This document shows, in pieces, positions 51,903-63,647 of a stretch of DNA of 64,000 bases; within the stretch, counting starts at the first letter, position 1, and each line of letters opens with the position of its first letter. The notes below the pieces were generated by a model, which was not told the DNA's origin, made no database searches, and saw only the letters and a list, made by a program, of their open reading frames with translations. This DNA comes from Phoronis australis. Lineage: Eukaryota > Phoronida > Phoronidae. A program made the position numbers and the translations under genes. The stretch is from assembly GCA_002633005.1 (NCBI GenBank), contig NMRA01000182.1, forward strand, positions 475,914-539,913, given 5' to 3'.

Positions 51903-53126
51903 CTGGTGGAGGGAGGGAAAGGCACATTCAAACAGACCAATAACTTTCTAGCCATGATGTGTTGTCTCCTTTGTCAGGATTGGTTGTAATTCTTCTTGCT
52001 AGCACAGTGTTGGAGTCTCTAGTGTTTTAAAGCTGCTGATTGGTCAATATCTCAATACTCTGAAGATGTGGTTTTTTGTCCACAAATTATGGCATGTTAT
52101 CTAACTAGGTTTCAGACTTGTGTGCACTGACATTGTTCCCTTAATTTTGAGGTTTTCCAACCCAATCTGTCATTGGGTGATTTCGTGGTTTGCACTGGTT
52201 CAACTACCAGACAGAATTTAATAAGTGAGGGATATTGGTTTTGTTTGTGTGTTCAATGTCCACACTAATCATTTTAACCAATGTGGACCAATACAATAAC
52301 CACATGGTTTAGATATATACAAATCTTGATCCACACTATTACTACAGTTTGCTATGCAGAGAGTTTCAGAATGTATTTATGCAGTCAGGTGTGATGTCGT
52401 GATATCTGTTCTAAGATAAGGTGCCTATGTCACTAATATATGCATTGGCTACACAGAAAATCCCCTTGAGGGCTAAACATCTTTTGATATCTCATATCTT
52501 TTATTAATAAATTTTTAAACCTTGTCCTTTTAAATTTTCAAATGGAGATATAGTGATTTTAAAATTCCAACTTCTCAAGCCGAATAGGCAGTGAGACCAT
52601 GCTAAAAGTAAAAAGAACCAGAATTCACACTATATGTACACCACTCAGTTGTTATTTAACATTATTATCTTTTCAGTCCTTGTTGTCAGAGTAGTATGAT
52701 TTTTATGTGGCTTCTGAATTCGTGACGTTTTGTATAGCTTAGCTTGCAAGATTTCCATGTGTATTTTGTCAAATCAGGATAACTTAACAACATGGCTCCC
52801 ACAGTCTAGAAAATGGCTGATGGACCTTATACACGAATAAACATGGCTCATAAACACTTCGGTGAGTTATAAGCAGGAGTGTTGGTCTTGTCAGAGAATT
52901 AGCAGTGTTTTGGGTGTGTAAGACATGTTTTAAGAATGGAGGACGGTGTTTTTGAGTCAGTGAGCTGAATTTACAAGTTTGTAAGTGGTGTTCATGAGTG
53001 TGTTAGCCTTGCTGTTCACTCAGGTAGCCTGTAGGTGCTCCAAGCTTATGTCCTTGACCTTTTGCTTGATCTACCATGGTTTTACCACACTGGCTATGTC
53101 CACCAACTTCAACCATCAAAACATAC

Positions 53127-53290
53127 CTTAACATCAAGGAAGGAAAGCTTTTAGTAAATTCAGATTGGTTCACTCCCATTGAGTTGTCAACTGCACGCTG
53201 CACTATGCAGGACACTCCCTCTTGCGGCCTGGCAATAAACCAAGTTTGAGTGTTTACTGGTTCAACCTGTCTCAAATTTCTTCTCTTGTT
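53127..53290 (-). CDS. candidate exon A of an unrecognised gene
   Basis: The acceptor TTCTCTGGCTCTTGAATGACAG and the donor ATGTTAAG|GTATGT bound 164 bases open in one frame (54 codons plus 2 bases). The peptide includes QVEPVNTQTWFIARPQEG and AVDNSMGVNQSEFTKSFPSL. The in-frame TGA just upstream lies in the intron. It exits in phase 2, the phase needed by the next candidate exon at 51902. Codon use looks protein-like. The family is not recognised. Confidence 0.35.
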
Positions 53291-54637
53291 CTGTCATTCA
53301 AGAGCCAGAGAATGTGCTGTACTTATTGACTGTAACTGCACACCTATAACTAAACATAGTGATCCAAACCTGACGCTCAACTTGTAATCATAGAATGGTG
53401 AAAAACAACAGTTTTGATTGCGTTCTGCATCGTGGACTTTGTTCTGAATGGGTCATAGGGAAGATGGTGTACATTACAAGAATTTTCAATGTTTTGGATT
53501 TTGTGGTTGATCAATCAAATTAAATGGAGTAAAAATTCGGAGGATTTTTACAAATTACCGCTTGTGAACATGGTCTTTAGTGGAAATGGTATTAATTTTT
53601 CCCTGAATTCATTTTTTTAGTTGAAAAGAAGCTGAACTACTGCTTTACTATAATTCTGAAGACCAACTGGATAACAAGTGAGCTTCTTTACAAGTGATTT
53701 GTGAGCAGATCAGTTCTCTTTGTTGATTTTCGTCTTCATATTCATGACATACAGTAGATGTGAACATGTTCATGTTCATGTTCATGCATTACTTGATGAT
53801 GGACAGGAATGAATGCAACAGTTAGAAGTCACAACAAACTGGTGGTGCCAGAAGTGACTAACAATTCAACTATGACTAATTAAGACATTAGATATATCTC
53901 AATGCCTGTGTCAGAGTTAGTCATACTAGGCCAACATTTTTGGTGAAATTTAAAAATAGCCTGTGTTAAAGAGGAAATGTGAGGGCTACTGGAAAGTTTG
54001 CAAAACAGCTGAAAAAGATTTCTGTGAAACCATAATGCATTTGTAATGGAGACTGATCATTTCCTCATACCAACGAAGCGTGACAGTCTTATCATTTCTG
54101 TAACATCAGCATTCTCAATACTGAAGTGAAATGTCACTTCAGGCAACTGCAGATGAAATACAAGCGCATACTGGTAAATAAAACAGAAACCAATAATCAT
54201 AAAAGTAATTTTAAATGTTGAGTCTTACTGACATCTGACACAAAACGTAGGCCTTACACTGTAAACTTATCATCTCCCATTATTGGCTCGTAGGAACGAA
54301 TCAAATTGACGCACGCACGCAGCACATATAACTATCAAAAGGTTGCAGTGAACTGATAGCATCCTGTTTTTCCTACAGTTGTTCTTAGTATTGTCATCAG
54401 TGTCAATTCTGATTTGAAATTACATTCCAATGATTGTATTAGTCTGTAATACACAACATGTTACATCACACTCTGAACTGTGGCTTAGTGGCACTGTTAT
54501 GTGCCATTCAAATAACTGGGGACATGTGACTCTTGAGGTCTTTGTTGTGTTATTGGTGGCATTACTTGTTTCTCATAATTTGGTATTTCCTAATCTGGCC
54601 ATCATTTTTTACCAGTTATGTTCGTCCTTTTAGAGGA

Positions 54638-54785
54638 GGCATTATGGCCTTTTGGGTTCAGTGTCTGCCTCCTGATCACAAGGTCAAAGTTCGAATCCCA
54701 CTGGACCCCACTGCTAGACCCTTGAGTCAGGTCTCTAGCTCCTCAGTCTGGTCTTAATTTGTATATATGCTATAGGTGTTATTTG
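54638..54785 (+). mobile_element. tRNA-derived SINE
   Basis: The A-box-like TGGCCTTTTGGG at 54645 and the B box GTTCGAATCCC at 54689 are 44 bases apart, the spacing of a tRNA gene. The tRNA-like head is followed by an unrelated body and an AT-rich tail near 54755-54805. It does not fold as a functional tRNA acceptor stem by eye. Confidence 0.65.
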
Positions 54786-55180
54786 TGTTTATTAATAAAT
54801 GAATTGTGAATTCTGGCGTTTGGCCTGGCTGAACAGCCTACACATGTGATGTTTATCAGACCACCTGCACAATTTTTATGTCTTTTTCTATAATCACCTG
54901 AAATGTTTTTTCCAGCTGTAGGAACAAATCAACTGTTACTCAGCTTTGTTTTGTACTCAAATGTTTACTAAGTGGCAGAATGACATTTCCGTTGCTTAGA
55001 ACCCAAATCAGTGACTGTGAATTATGCTAAATAAATCACACAACAAAGGGACAAGTGTCATATTACCACCATTTGAAAGAATTATTTACCTATGAATTTT
55101 CCATGGTGAACCATACACGAAATGAAAACCTTTATGTTTACTGATTATGAGAAACTTCTACTGAAGGGGTATCCAAATTT

Positions 55181-55216
55181 GAGATAAGTGTAGAGATAAG
55201 TGTAGAGATAAGTGTA
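55181..55216. repeat. three 12-bp tandem repeats with GATA sites
   Basis: GAGATAAGTGTA is repeated three times exactly, with a decayed fourth unit following. Each unit contains AGATAAG, the optimal GATA-factor site. Confidence 0.8.
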
Positions 55217-57794
55217 TAAATAAGTCACTGTAATATAACTTGAACTCTTGTGATAGTCTTTGTTGCTGGTAGAGAAAGAAGTGCAGATAAAGATCATTTC
55301 TTCAGCAGATACCACACTTTGTGTGTCAAAATTATTCTGCCACGTATGGCATTCAACTTTTTCCTCTGTAGAGGACAGTCTCTGCATTTTCTAGATGAAG
55401 CCCTGGCTACCACTTAATTCATGTCGGGTAAAAACTCCTTAATTTCTGAGACAGTAAACTTTTGTGAAAATTTGGGGTAACGCATTATGCCTGATTTTGA
55501 AACGAATGAGCACATGTGGTTATTTCAAAATGGGTTAAGTTTCCTAATCAGTCAGTGGAGGGGTTTGCAGTATACGGTATTGGGGCGCTTTAAATTTGTC
55601 CTTTGCACTGCACAAGTGGTCAGCCGAAGAGAGTGCCGAACTCTGGAGTTGGTGGCTTTGGACCTGAGTCATAGAATTCAACAGTACTTAAAATAGTGGA
55701 AAAAGTTTTCATTATAAATGCCATTTTCATTAATGAATGATTGTTCCCAATTTATAGAAAATAGTTTTTTCCATGATTGTCTGGTTCTGTGTGCCTGCCT
55801 CATGATCACGGGTGCATGTCAACACGCCAGTGTAATCCCTCTTCTCTGTTCTAGTATTTGCATTTAGTGAAAAGCCTATGAAGCTTGTTATTAGTGTGGA
55901 GTAAAGCACAAGTCTACAGTCAGCTGTGTTGTGTATGACTGGTGATGTAATCTTCTCAAAATTCTTAGAACTTCACAATTGGTGGCAAAGTATACATACC
56001 CTATTGCCAGTGTCAGTGCCTTTTGCCAACAAAGAACATCAAAGCTTTATATGGGATTAAGCCTTTTTATTTGTACCATAAGAATTTTGTATTTGTCTAG
56101 TATTCAGTGTTTATTTAGCATTCTGAATTTTACATCAGGACATCTCCCTGTTGATTAATTGTGGTTATGGTAAGTAAGTAATGAATATTCATGCTGTTAG
56201 TCTCTACTGAGGATGAAGCTTAATCTTTTGATGTTCTACAAAAACGACTATTTATTTTTAGGAATTCTTGGGTGGCCATATTGAAAAGAAAAACAGATTT
56301 CCCTGGTTTGAATACACTGCACATGAGGCAGTTACAGTGTTGCTGATTGGCTTCATAAAATCACATGGGACAGCGTTATTTGTCAGGCAAATGTTGAACC
56401 ATTTCTGATTGGCCATCTTGGGTCACATGTACTGTTGACTGGGTTTTGTGAATGAATGTTATATCAGAGGTTGACTGAGCCTGGAACACCATGTATAGTA
56501 CACACTATGAGCTATATAGAGTAATTTGACCTACCTTTTCTCAGTGAAATTTTTGTGGTTTTCCTGTTATCCACAAGCTGTTTGTGTGTTCTGGGATTTA
56601 TGCTGCAGATTTCTCGGAATCCTGGCTGCTGAGTGTAAAATACGATTAGATAATTTCTTTGCAGGGGCAAAGACTGAGCTGTGAATATAACAAAAAGGCT
56701 GAAGTGACTACACTTGATATACCATTATGTTATTGGTTCATTCCAGTGCTCTCCAAATACTGGTGTTGCATAGTATCCCTAAAAATGTTTCTTACTGCCC
56801 TCACCAGATGTCACTGCTTACAACATAGGATTGCACTGCACCTCAGCATCAAGCTATTGTTGACTTTTAAAACACCTCAATATCAATAGTTCACTGCAGG
56901 ACCAGCCTTTAAACTATTGCTAGGCTGACTCAGCCTATCTGGTCAGGGCAATGTACTGGTTTCTGCCAAAACCAATACTACCACGCTGCAAGTTATATGA
57001 GTGGTTGAATACAAAAAATCAATAACACTCTGCATTAGGATTGTGAGAGCACATTTGGCTTTACAAAATTTCTAATTTTGGTCCATGAGCTGGCCTGGGA
57101 GGAAACAAAATTTCCTTCATTTATGAGCATTTTCAGCTGTTGAACATTATTGTGTGAATGTTTGAATGTCCGACTGCCCAGCAGTGGCAATAAATTTGAC
57201 AGCATAATGGTTGCTTGCAAAACAATAAATAATGTTGGAAACATCCCTCTGAATTAAATCCATACAAGAATGCAGAGCTCTGACAACCAACTTAACCCTA
57301 TTGAGAATTTCACCATGTCCCTGCTGTAGTCTGAAAATGGCCACTATTTGGGTTAAGTTAAGTATGCACATTGTAAGTGAGCCTTGACCCTGAGGAGCGT
57401 TCACAAAGACAATAGCACTTTTACTTAAGCCTTGATTGGGGATTGGGAGTGTGCGCTAAAGTGAGCATAGGTTGAAAAAGTGAAAATTTGGAAATTTGGG
57501 GGGTTGGCATTAAGATAAACATGGGTGTCAAGCGGACAAGTTCAGTATATGTAATGTTTCATATTTTAGAAAAGGACAAAAGTTGCAACCCATTCAAAAT
57601 GGTCAGTGAGCAATTAAAAAGCACCTCCAAATTTTCCAGTCCAGTAGCGCTACCTATTAAGTGGTAGTAAAAGCATATCAGCACTCCAGCCACTTTGACA
57701 ATCTGATCATAGCACTGTAACACACTGTAGCTGGTGTGGTGAAATCAGCTCCATTCTATACCATGCCTGTGCTTGTATATTAGCAAATATCAAT

Positions 57795-57900
57795 CATGGT
57801 ATTCCTTCACCTATATAGCACACAACATGGCTAACAAGGGAAATTTTATTTTATCATATTTCTTAGCAGGAATATAAATTAAGAAGTTTGTATTGCTAGC
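57795..57900. mobile_element. family B repeat fragment
   Basis: CACCTATATAGCACACAACATGGC followed by ACAAGGGAAATTTTATTTTATC matches the left parts of the copies at 21.3 and 35.4 kb. Confidence 0.5.
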
Positions 57901-59178
57901 AGTAGTTTGTAGCGTACAGCTATATAAAACAACGCAGGGTCGAATTTTTAAATTTGCAGCTAAGTACTCAGCCTTTGAAAAATGGAAAAATAACAATTGT
58001 GGGAATTATTTTTGTGGGAAATATGTGAAGAATTAATGTAGTTTGTTTTCTTTCTGTTTTTTGCACCAATTCACAATCATATGGTGTCAAATGCAGCTTG
58101 TGTCCAGAATGGGACTTATGGATTTCTTTTACCTCTGTGATCGCTAGTAGCATGGGTTGTTCTGGTTGCCTGCGGGTATTTCCTTGTACTTTATAGCCTG
58201 GGTTTGTTTCTCACCGGTTCCTGGCATATTACGGATTGGTATGTGAATGGTGTTTGTTAAAAATGTGTTCTTTTTATATTTAAAGACGTAAATGTATTTT
58301 ACGCAATGTTTCCTCAAGTACTATGTTGTGGTCAACAGGGAAATTCTGCCTTGTGTCCGTCACTGGCTGCAAAACAAGACATCACAGATTTTTTTGTTGA
58401 ATTAAGGTATAAGTTTCGGTAAACATCCTGCACCCTTAAATTGGCAAATCTGGATATTAGGGGGTGGGTGATTAACCTAGAGATGTGCGGTTGAATGATA
58501 AATTTCAAGAACTTGGGTCTGTGTGCTTACCCATACATGGGCACTTAACCTGAGCCAGACAATGACCTCAGGACATGCCCACCTCCCAAATTAAAGTCAA
58601 GTGCAGACCTGAAGTTCAAAGAATCTGCTGCAAAGCTAGTTGATCATGCGAAAGTTGAGCCAGCACTCTCTAACCGACAGGTGTATTGGAGTAGCGAAGT
58701 ATACAACTTGAGAAAACTGACATTGAAAAAGTACCCACCAATTAGTTGCATGACTGAACTACCATGTGGTTGTTATCAAAGTCGTCAAATGAGGCAAAGT
58801 TAGTTGATCTAAGCCTGAACTCCCTCATTATTTTGTTTGCAATTATAACTCAACTGATTGAAAAAGATCATCATGTCAAAAAACTTGCTTGAGGTTTTGT
58901 ATACTCTGGTCAAGGTGCGCAGTGCACGATTCACATGCAAGAAATCTTGAGACTGAGGTTGTTTACGTTTTCAATAATTAATTGTTTACGTATTCAGTAA
59001 TTAAAGTTGCATAAAATAAAGAGCCTGAATACTTTTAATTTTAATTAGTGATCATGGCCATTATCCCGTGATTCGTGTTTGCTCCCTTGGCACTAAATAG
59101 GTGCCATATAAGAAAAAAACAGGTCAGCCAGAAAAAGGACATGTGACCCCATCATTCATGTCACTAGTGTCATTTCAC

Positions 59179-59316
59179 CTTGAAGGTAAACAAAGCTGTG
59201 ATTTTTTTCTTAAAACTTTGTGAAAACACTGAAAATTTTTGTATCTTAGAATGAGAATGTGGCTGACTAAGGTCTGCGCATGTGTCAGTTTCAACTACGT
59301 TGTCAACTTTAATGCA
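59179..59316 (-). CDS. candidate exon of an unrecognised gene
   Basis: The acceptor GCCGTGTCTTCTGCAG and the donor ACCTTCAAG|GTGAAA bound 138 bases, 46 complete codons open in phase 0 only; both other frames are stopped. The peptide (CIKVDNVVETDTCADLSQPH and on) is not recognised. It lies on the same strand as the 49-53 kb exons and could belong to the same gene. Linking exons were not resolved. Confidence 0.28.
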
Positions 59317-59357
59317 CTGCAGAAGACACGGCAATAGTCGGATATAACATGGCCATG

Positions 59358-59410
59358 TTTTGGGAACCAGTTTGATGACGTTTTTCAGTGGATGAAACTG
59401 GTTCCCAAAA
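59358..59410. ncRNA. 16-bp perfect hairpin, possible miRNA-like precursor
   Basis: TTTTGGGAACCAGTTT and AAACTGGTTCCCAAAA pair perfectly around a 21-base loop; three more pairs form outside after one bulged G. Size and loop are compatible with a short pre-miRNA, but the stem is shorter than usual. It lies within 50 bases of the candidate exon at 59179-59316. Confidence 0.2.
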
Positions 59411-60802
59411 TGCGGCACACTACATCTGACCATTACCAAAGATTACTGACAGAATGCAATGTTTCCAGCCATGGCTGCAAACTACACTGCGACAAGAAAT
59501 TTATCCAATTTCTGCATTTAAAAGCGTGCGCTACTGTTTACAAAATCAATTTTTGAGGTAAATTACCAATGGGCATTAAGTTGAGTTGAGGATGGGTGCT
59601 CAGCTGAGCAATAGGCGTTTAATCCAAAAATTTTCAAATGGGTGGGTGCTTACAGTAGTGTGGACATATAAACCTGAATGTTCACAGTACTATAGACTTG
59701 TTTCAAGAGGAACTTAATTGGGATTTTCAGTGTCCAATGATGACTGTTCTTCTCAGTATGTTGAAAGCTGAGGCCAATGCGTCTCCTATTGTAGAATAAT
59801 CATCTGCTTTGTTTGTTGTACAGCTTTTCAAGTACAACACATTATTATAACTTTATGGTGAAATTCACAGATTCAGAATGTGACTGAAATGTGTAATTAT
59901 TAAAAATTTCTGGCATGGTGAAAGTTGTTGAAACTTGCAAGGAATTTAAAAATGCTTAGAAAGACCGTGCTGTCACCATTAAAGTGGCGTGCTAAGCGAG
60001 GATATGGAAATTAAAAGCAATCTTCATACAGGTCTCTCAGACAATCACCCAATTTTTGGGGTCGGTTACATTAAAATCACTTTTCGTGTGATGTTGGTTG
60101 AAACCTAAATGCTGAAAAAAATATACTGAGGCACTCAACGACAAAATCTGACCTATCATAGTACTAAAATTAAAGAAATAGAGAAACAGTCATATTTTGA
60201 AAAGTTATTTCCCATGCTATGAACAGTCCCACTAAATAAGATTGGTCCTAACCCCGCTCGTCAAGGTAAACGGTGGGGTATGGAAAATTGAACTAGACCG
60301 TATTTATCCACCTTGGCTGAGTCGCGCTCAGCGCACGATCAAAGGGATGCCACCAAGCTGCTCTATTCATAGAGTCACGAGCGAGGATAATTGGCTTCGC
60401 TCATGCGGATATGATCAGCTGATTACAACCTACCTAGCAGACTGTACTTTTTATGGAGAGAGTTACAAGTAGTTTTTACTGTAATATTTGAAAAGAGGAG
60501 CGAAAACAAATAGGAGTACAACTTTGAATTTTTCAAATCGGCCCAGGATAAGAGATTTTGCAAGACAGCAACACTCACGATTACTTTCAATCGGCGCGCA
60601 AGAATACAAAAATATAGGACCCAAGTTATTTAGATTTTGGAATACATGCATTGCAATATTCAAAATACGTTTATTATGAATCTTACAAGCTGTAAAACGA
60701 GGTTGTTTAATTTCATTGTGCTCATTCATTGTCATCCGTCAAATCGGCAATTTCCGACATGTGATCTGCGGCGTGCGCTTATGTGTACAAAACACGTGAT
60801 TG

Positions 60803-61041
60803 TTATGTTCCTGAAGTACGAAAATTAAGAAACTTCAGCATGCCGTTAGTATTGACAGGGACACGATAAAACGAATTTGGATTTTGACTATAGTCTTGAT
60901 ACAGCGAGCTGGCTGACCACTGCGTCAGTGTCTCCGTTAGACCCAGAAATTTCACACAGCCCGGGTAGTTCACTTCGTCCCCAACATGTAGATAGAGCCT
61001 TGGACTATTAATACACCACGGTAGAGCTAACGACCGTCGGC
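60803..61041 (-). CDS. candidate exon in the segment unique to duplication copy 1
   Basis: After a TTTTGTGTGCACAG acceptor, 79 codons are open to TAA at 60803. The peptide is protein-like (RLYLHVGDEVNYPGCVKFLG and SLYQDYSQNPNSFYRVPVNT) and matches nothing I know. It is in phase with the candidate first exon at 61079-61127, but the intron between them would be only 37 bases, which is very short. The whole segment is absent from the second duplication copy. Confidence 0.25.
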
Positions 61042-61078
61042 CTGTGCACACAAAATGTGTGAGTTAACCAGCACTCAC

Positions 61079-61127
61079 CTTGCACGTTGTAGCCGTTTAA
61101 ATGAAAAAACAATCTAGTAAATGCCAT
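61079..61127 (-). CDS. candidate first coding exon (MAFTRLFFHLNGYNVQ) with promoter
   Basis: An ATG with good context (GAAAATGG) opens 16 codons before a CAAG|GTGAGTGC donor, phase 1 out. Upstream on this strand lie an E-box/CRE-like CGTCACGTAA at 61231 and a GT-rich tract. The same block is duplicated at about 62101-62156, where the donor and ATG survive but one base lost from an A run shifts the frame to an early stop. That copy appears inactive. Confidence 0.3.
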
Positions 61128-62100
61128 TTTCTTGCATAATCCTCCGCCTTTTGTAACAAAAAAGTCTATCGTCGATGACACACACACGCACGCTCACTCA
61201 CTCTCATACGCAGACGAACTTCAAAACAAACGTCACGTAACAACAACATGTGTGTTCATCCAGAGATTTTTCTCGTGTTGTGGGGTACGATGTAGCGCAG
61301 ATTTGCACTTAATTGCAATTAATCTTGACTCCACATGAACTTTAAAAATTGTAGAACATTAGGAAGATTTCAGGTAATTTGTTGAGTCGAAACCATATTT
61401 TTTATTCAAGAGTCCAAGTTTTCCTATTGACGATGGCGATTCAGCGACGCATCAGTCGGCAAGTTTTCGCCCTGTGATGAGCACAATTTTTTGAAAAATT
61501 ATCGCATGCTATGAACATTCCCACTAAATAAAATTGGTTCTAACCCCGGTGTTTAAGGTAAACGGCGGGGTATGGAAAATTGAACTAGACCGTATTTATC
61601 CACCTTGGCTGAGACGCGCTCGGCTCATGCTCAAAGGGATGCCGCCAAGCTGCTCTATTCATCGAGTCACGAGCGAGGATAATTGACTTCGCTCATGCGG
61701 ATATGATCAGCTGATTACAGTCTAGCCTAACAACTGTACTTTTTATGGAGAGAATTTTACGTAGTTTTTACTGTAATATTTGAAAAGAGGAGCGAAAACA
61801 AATACGAATACAACTTTGAATTTTTCAAATCGGCCCAGGATAAGAGATTTTGCAACACAGAAACACTCACGATTACTTTCATTCGGCGCGCACGAATACA
61901 AAAATATAGGACCCAAGTTAGGATTGTATAAATGTAGAACTACTCCGTGTGTTATTTAGGTTTTGGAAAAAATGCATTTTAATACTCAAAATACGTTTTG
62001 TATAGCTATTACAAGCTCTAAAACGACTTTGTGTAATTTCATTGAGATCGTTCTTTGTCATCCGTCAAACCGGAAACTTCCGAGATGTGACTCTGCGAGC

Positions 62101-62156
62101 GCACTCACCTTGCACGTTACAGCCGTTTAAGTGAAAAACAATCTAGTAAACGCCAT
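62101..62156 (-). pseudogene. duplicated, frameshifted copy of the candidate first exon
   Basis: The ATG (62156) and the GTGAGTGC donor match copy 1. One fewer A in the run near 62133-62137 converts the frame to a stop after nine codons. Its upstream E-box is the fuller GTCACGTGAC at 62261-62270, the palindrome preferred by TFEB/USF-class factors, so the promoter portion is better preserved than the coding portion. Confidence 0.3.
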
Positions 62157-62532
62157 TTTCTTGCATAATCCTCCGCCTTTTGTAACAAAAAAGTCTATCG
62201 TCGATGACCCGCACACGCACGCTCACTCACTCTCATACGCAGACGACCTTCAAAACAAACGTCACGTGACAACAACATGTGTGTTCATCCAGAGATTTTT
62301 CTCGTGTTGTGGAGTACGATGTAGCGCACATTTGGACTTAATCGCAATTAATCTGGACTCCACAGGAACTTTAAAAATTGTAAAACATCAGGAAGATTTC
62401 AGGTAATTTGTTGAGTCGAAACTATATTTTTATTCAAGAGTACAAGTTTTCCTATTGACGATCGCGATTCAGCGACGCATCAGTCGGCAAGTTTTCGCCC
62501 TGTGATGAGCACAATTTTTTGAAAAATTATCG

Positions 62533-63448
62533 TAATTTAACAACGGAAGTTGATAGCAATGCACCACAATTTTGTAGAAAGGCTGTCATAGGCTACAAAT
62601 ACGTCACAGAGCGTAAATTTGATGAATCCTAGCTTCCGATTTTACCCGTTTGGGAAACCGGGTTTCAACTGCCGTAGGCTCACTACAATAAGCGTCCCCT
62701 CCCCGTGAAATGAATTTTTCTAAGCGTTTGTTTGAGCCAATACAGTATACAGCTTTCCACCAAGGCTAGGTGATGCAAGACATTATTACTTGTTCTTTGT
62801 TGCATTATAGTAACTGGTCTTGGCTAATTATCATTTTATGGCCTGGTCATCCATTCAGCCCAAAGTAGTTCCAGAGGTGGCTTATCAGCCAATTATTCAC
62901 GCATGCTGACTCACAATAGAAGCCTGATAAGAGTGAAGGTGGATAAATGCGGTGTTCCTACAGTTTCTTGTTTTAGTGGATGTGTTCACGACATGGTAAT
63001 TTAACAACGTGGAAGTTCATAGCAATGCACCACAATTTTGTAGAAAGACTGTCATAGGCTAAAAATACGTCACAGAGCGTAAATTTTATGAATCCTAGCT
63101 TCCGATTTTACCCATTTGGGAAACTGGCTTTCAACTGCGGTAGGCTACAATAAGAATCCCCTCCCTGTGAAATGAATTTTTCTAACAGTTTATTAGAGCC
63201 AATACAGTATACAGCTTTCCACCAAGGCTAGGTGATGCAAGACATTATTCTTTGTTGCATTAGTAACTGGTCTTGGCTAATTATCATTTTATGGCCTGGT
63301 CATCCATTCAGCCAAAAGTAGTTCTAGAGGTGGCTTATAAGCCAATTATTCACGCATGCTGACTCACAATAGAAGCCTGATAAGAGTGAAGGTGGATAAA
63401 TGCTGTGTTCCTACAGTTTCTTGTGCTAGTGGATGTGTTCAGGACATG
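62533..63448. repeat. second tandem duplication, two units of about 460 bp
   Basis: 62533-62996 and 62997-63448 are near-identical. Small indels are visible (for example ACTTGTT is missing from copy 2 after CATTATT). Each contains a TGACTCA AP-1-type site. No frame of note. Confidence 0.9.
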
Positions 63449-63647
63449 CAAAATTGGGATGTATTAACTTATACCTATTTTGTGTCAAGTCATTACTGTC
63501 AGAACCATAGGTCCATTTGGTTCCACTGAATATGCAATTGCAAAATTACATTGGAAACCTATATAATTCCATCTCATGTGTTGTACACTGAAAATAATTT
63601 CAATAGTTCAATGAGGAAACAGTTTATACATCAATATGATTTTTTTT

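Larger units (their letters stand above)
60205..62532. repeat. tandem duplication, units of about 1.30 and 1.03 kb
   Basis: The segment 60205-61504 is repeated at 61505-62532 with few differences by eye. The second copy lacks about 290 bases corresponding to roughly 60780-61070. Both copies keep the promoter-like region and donor, and both also keep a plus-strand frame beginning HNPPPFVTKKSIVDD. Confidence 0.85.

Noticed and set aside
54638-54709. Functional tRNA gene
   Set aside because: A and B boxes are present, but no acceptor stem pairing is evident and the body continues as a SINE.
54533-54757. 74-codon plus-strand frame
   Set aside because: It reads through the tRNA-derived SINE.
57147-57404. 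Minus-strand frame with helix-like peptide (GHGEILNRVKLVVRALHS)
   Set aside because: It has a fair acceptor but only a weak GTATGG donor, and its phase does not fit neighbouring candidate exons.
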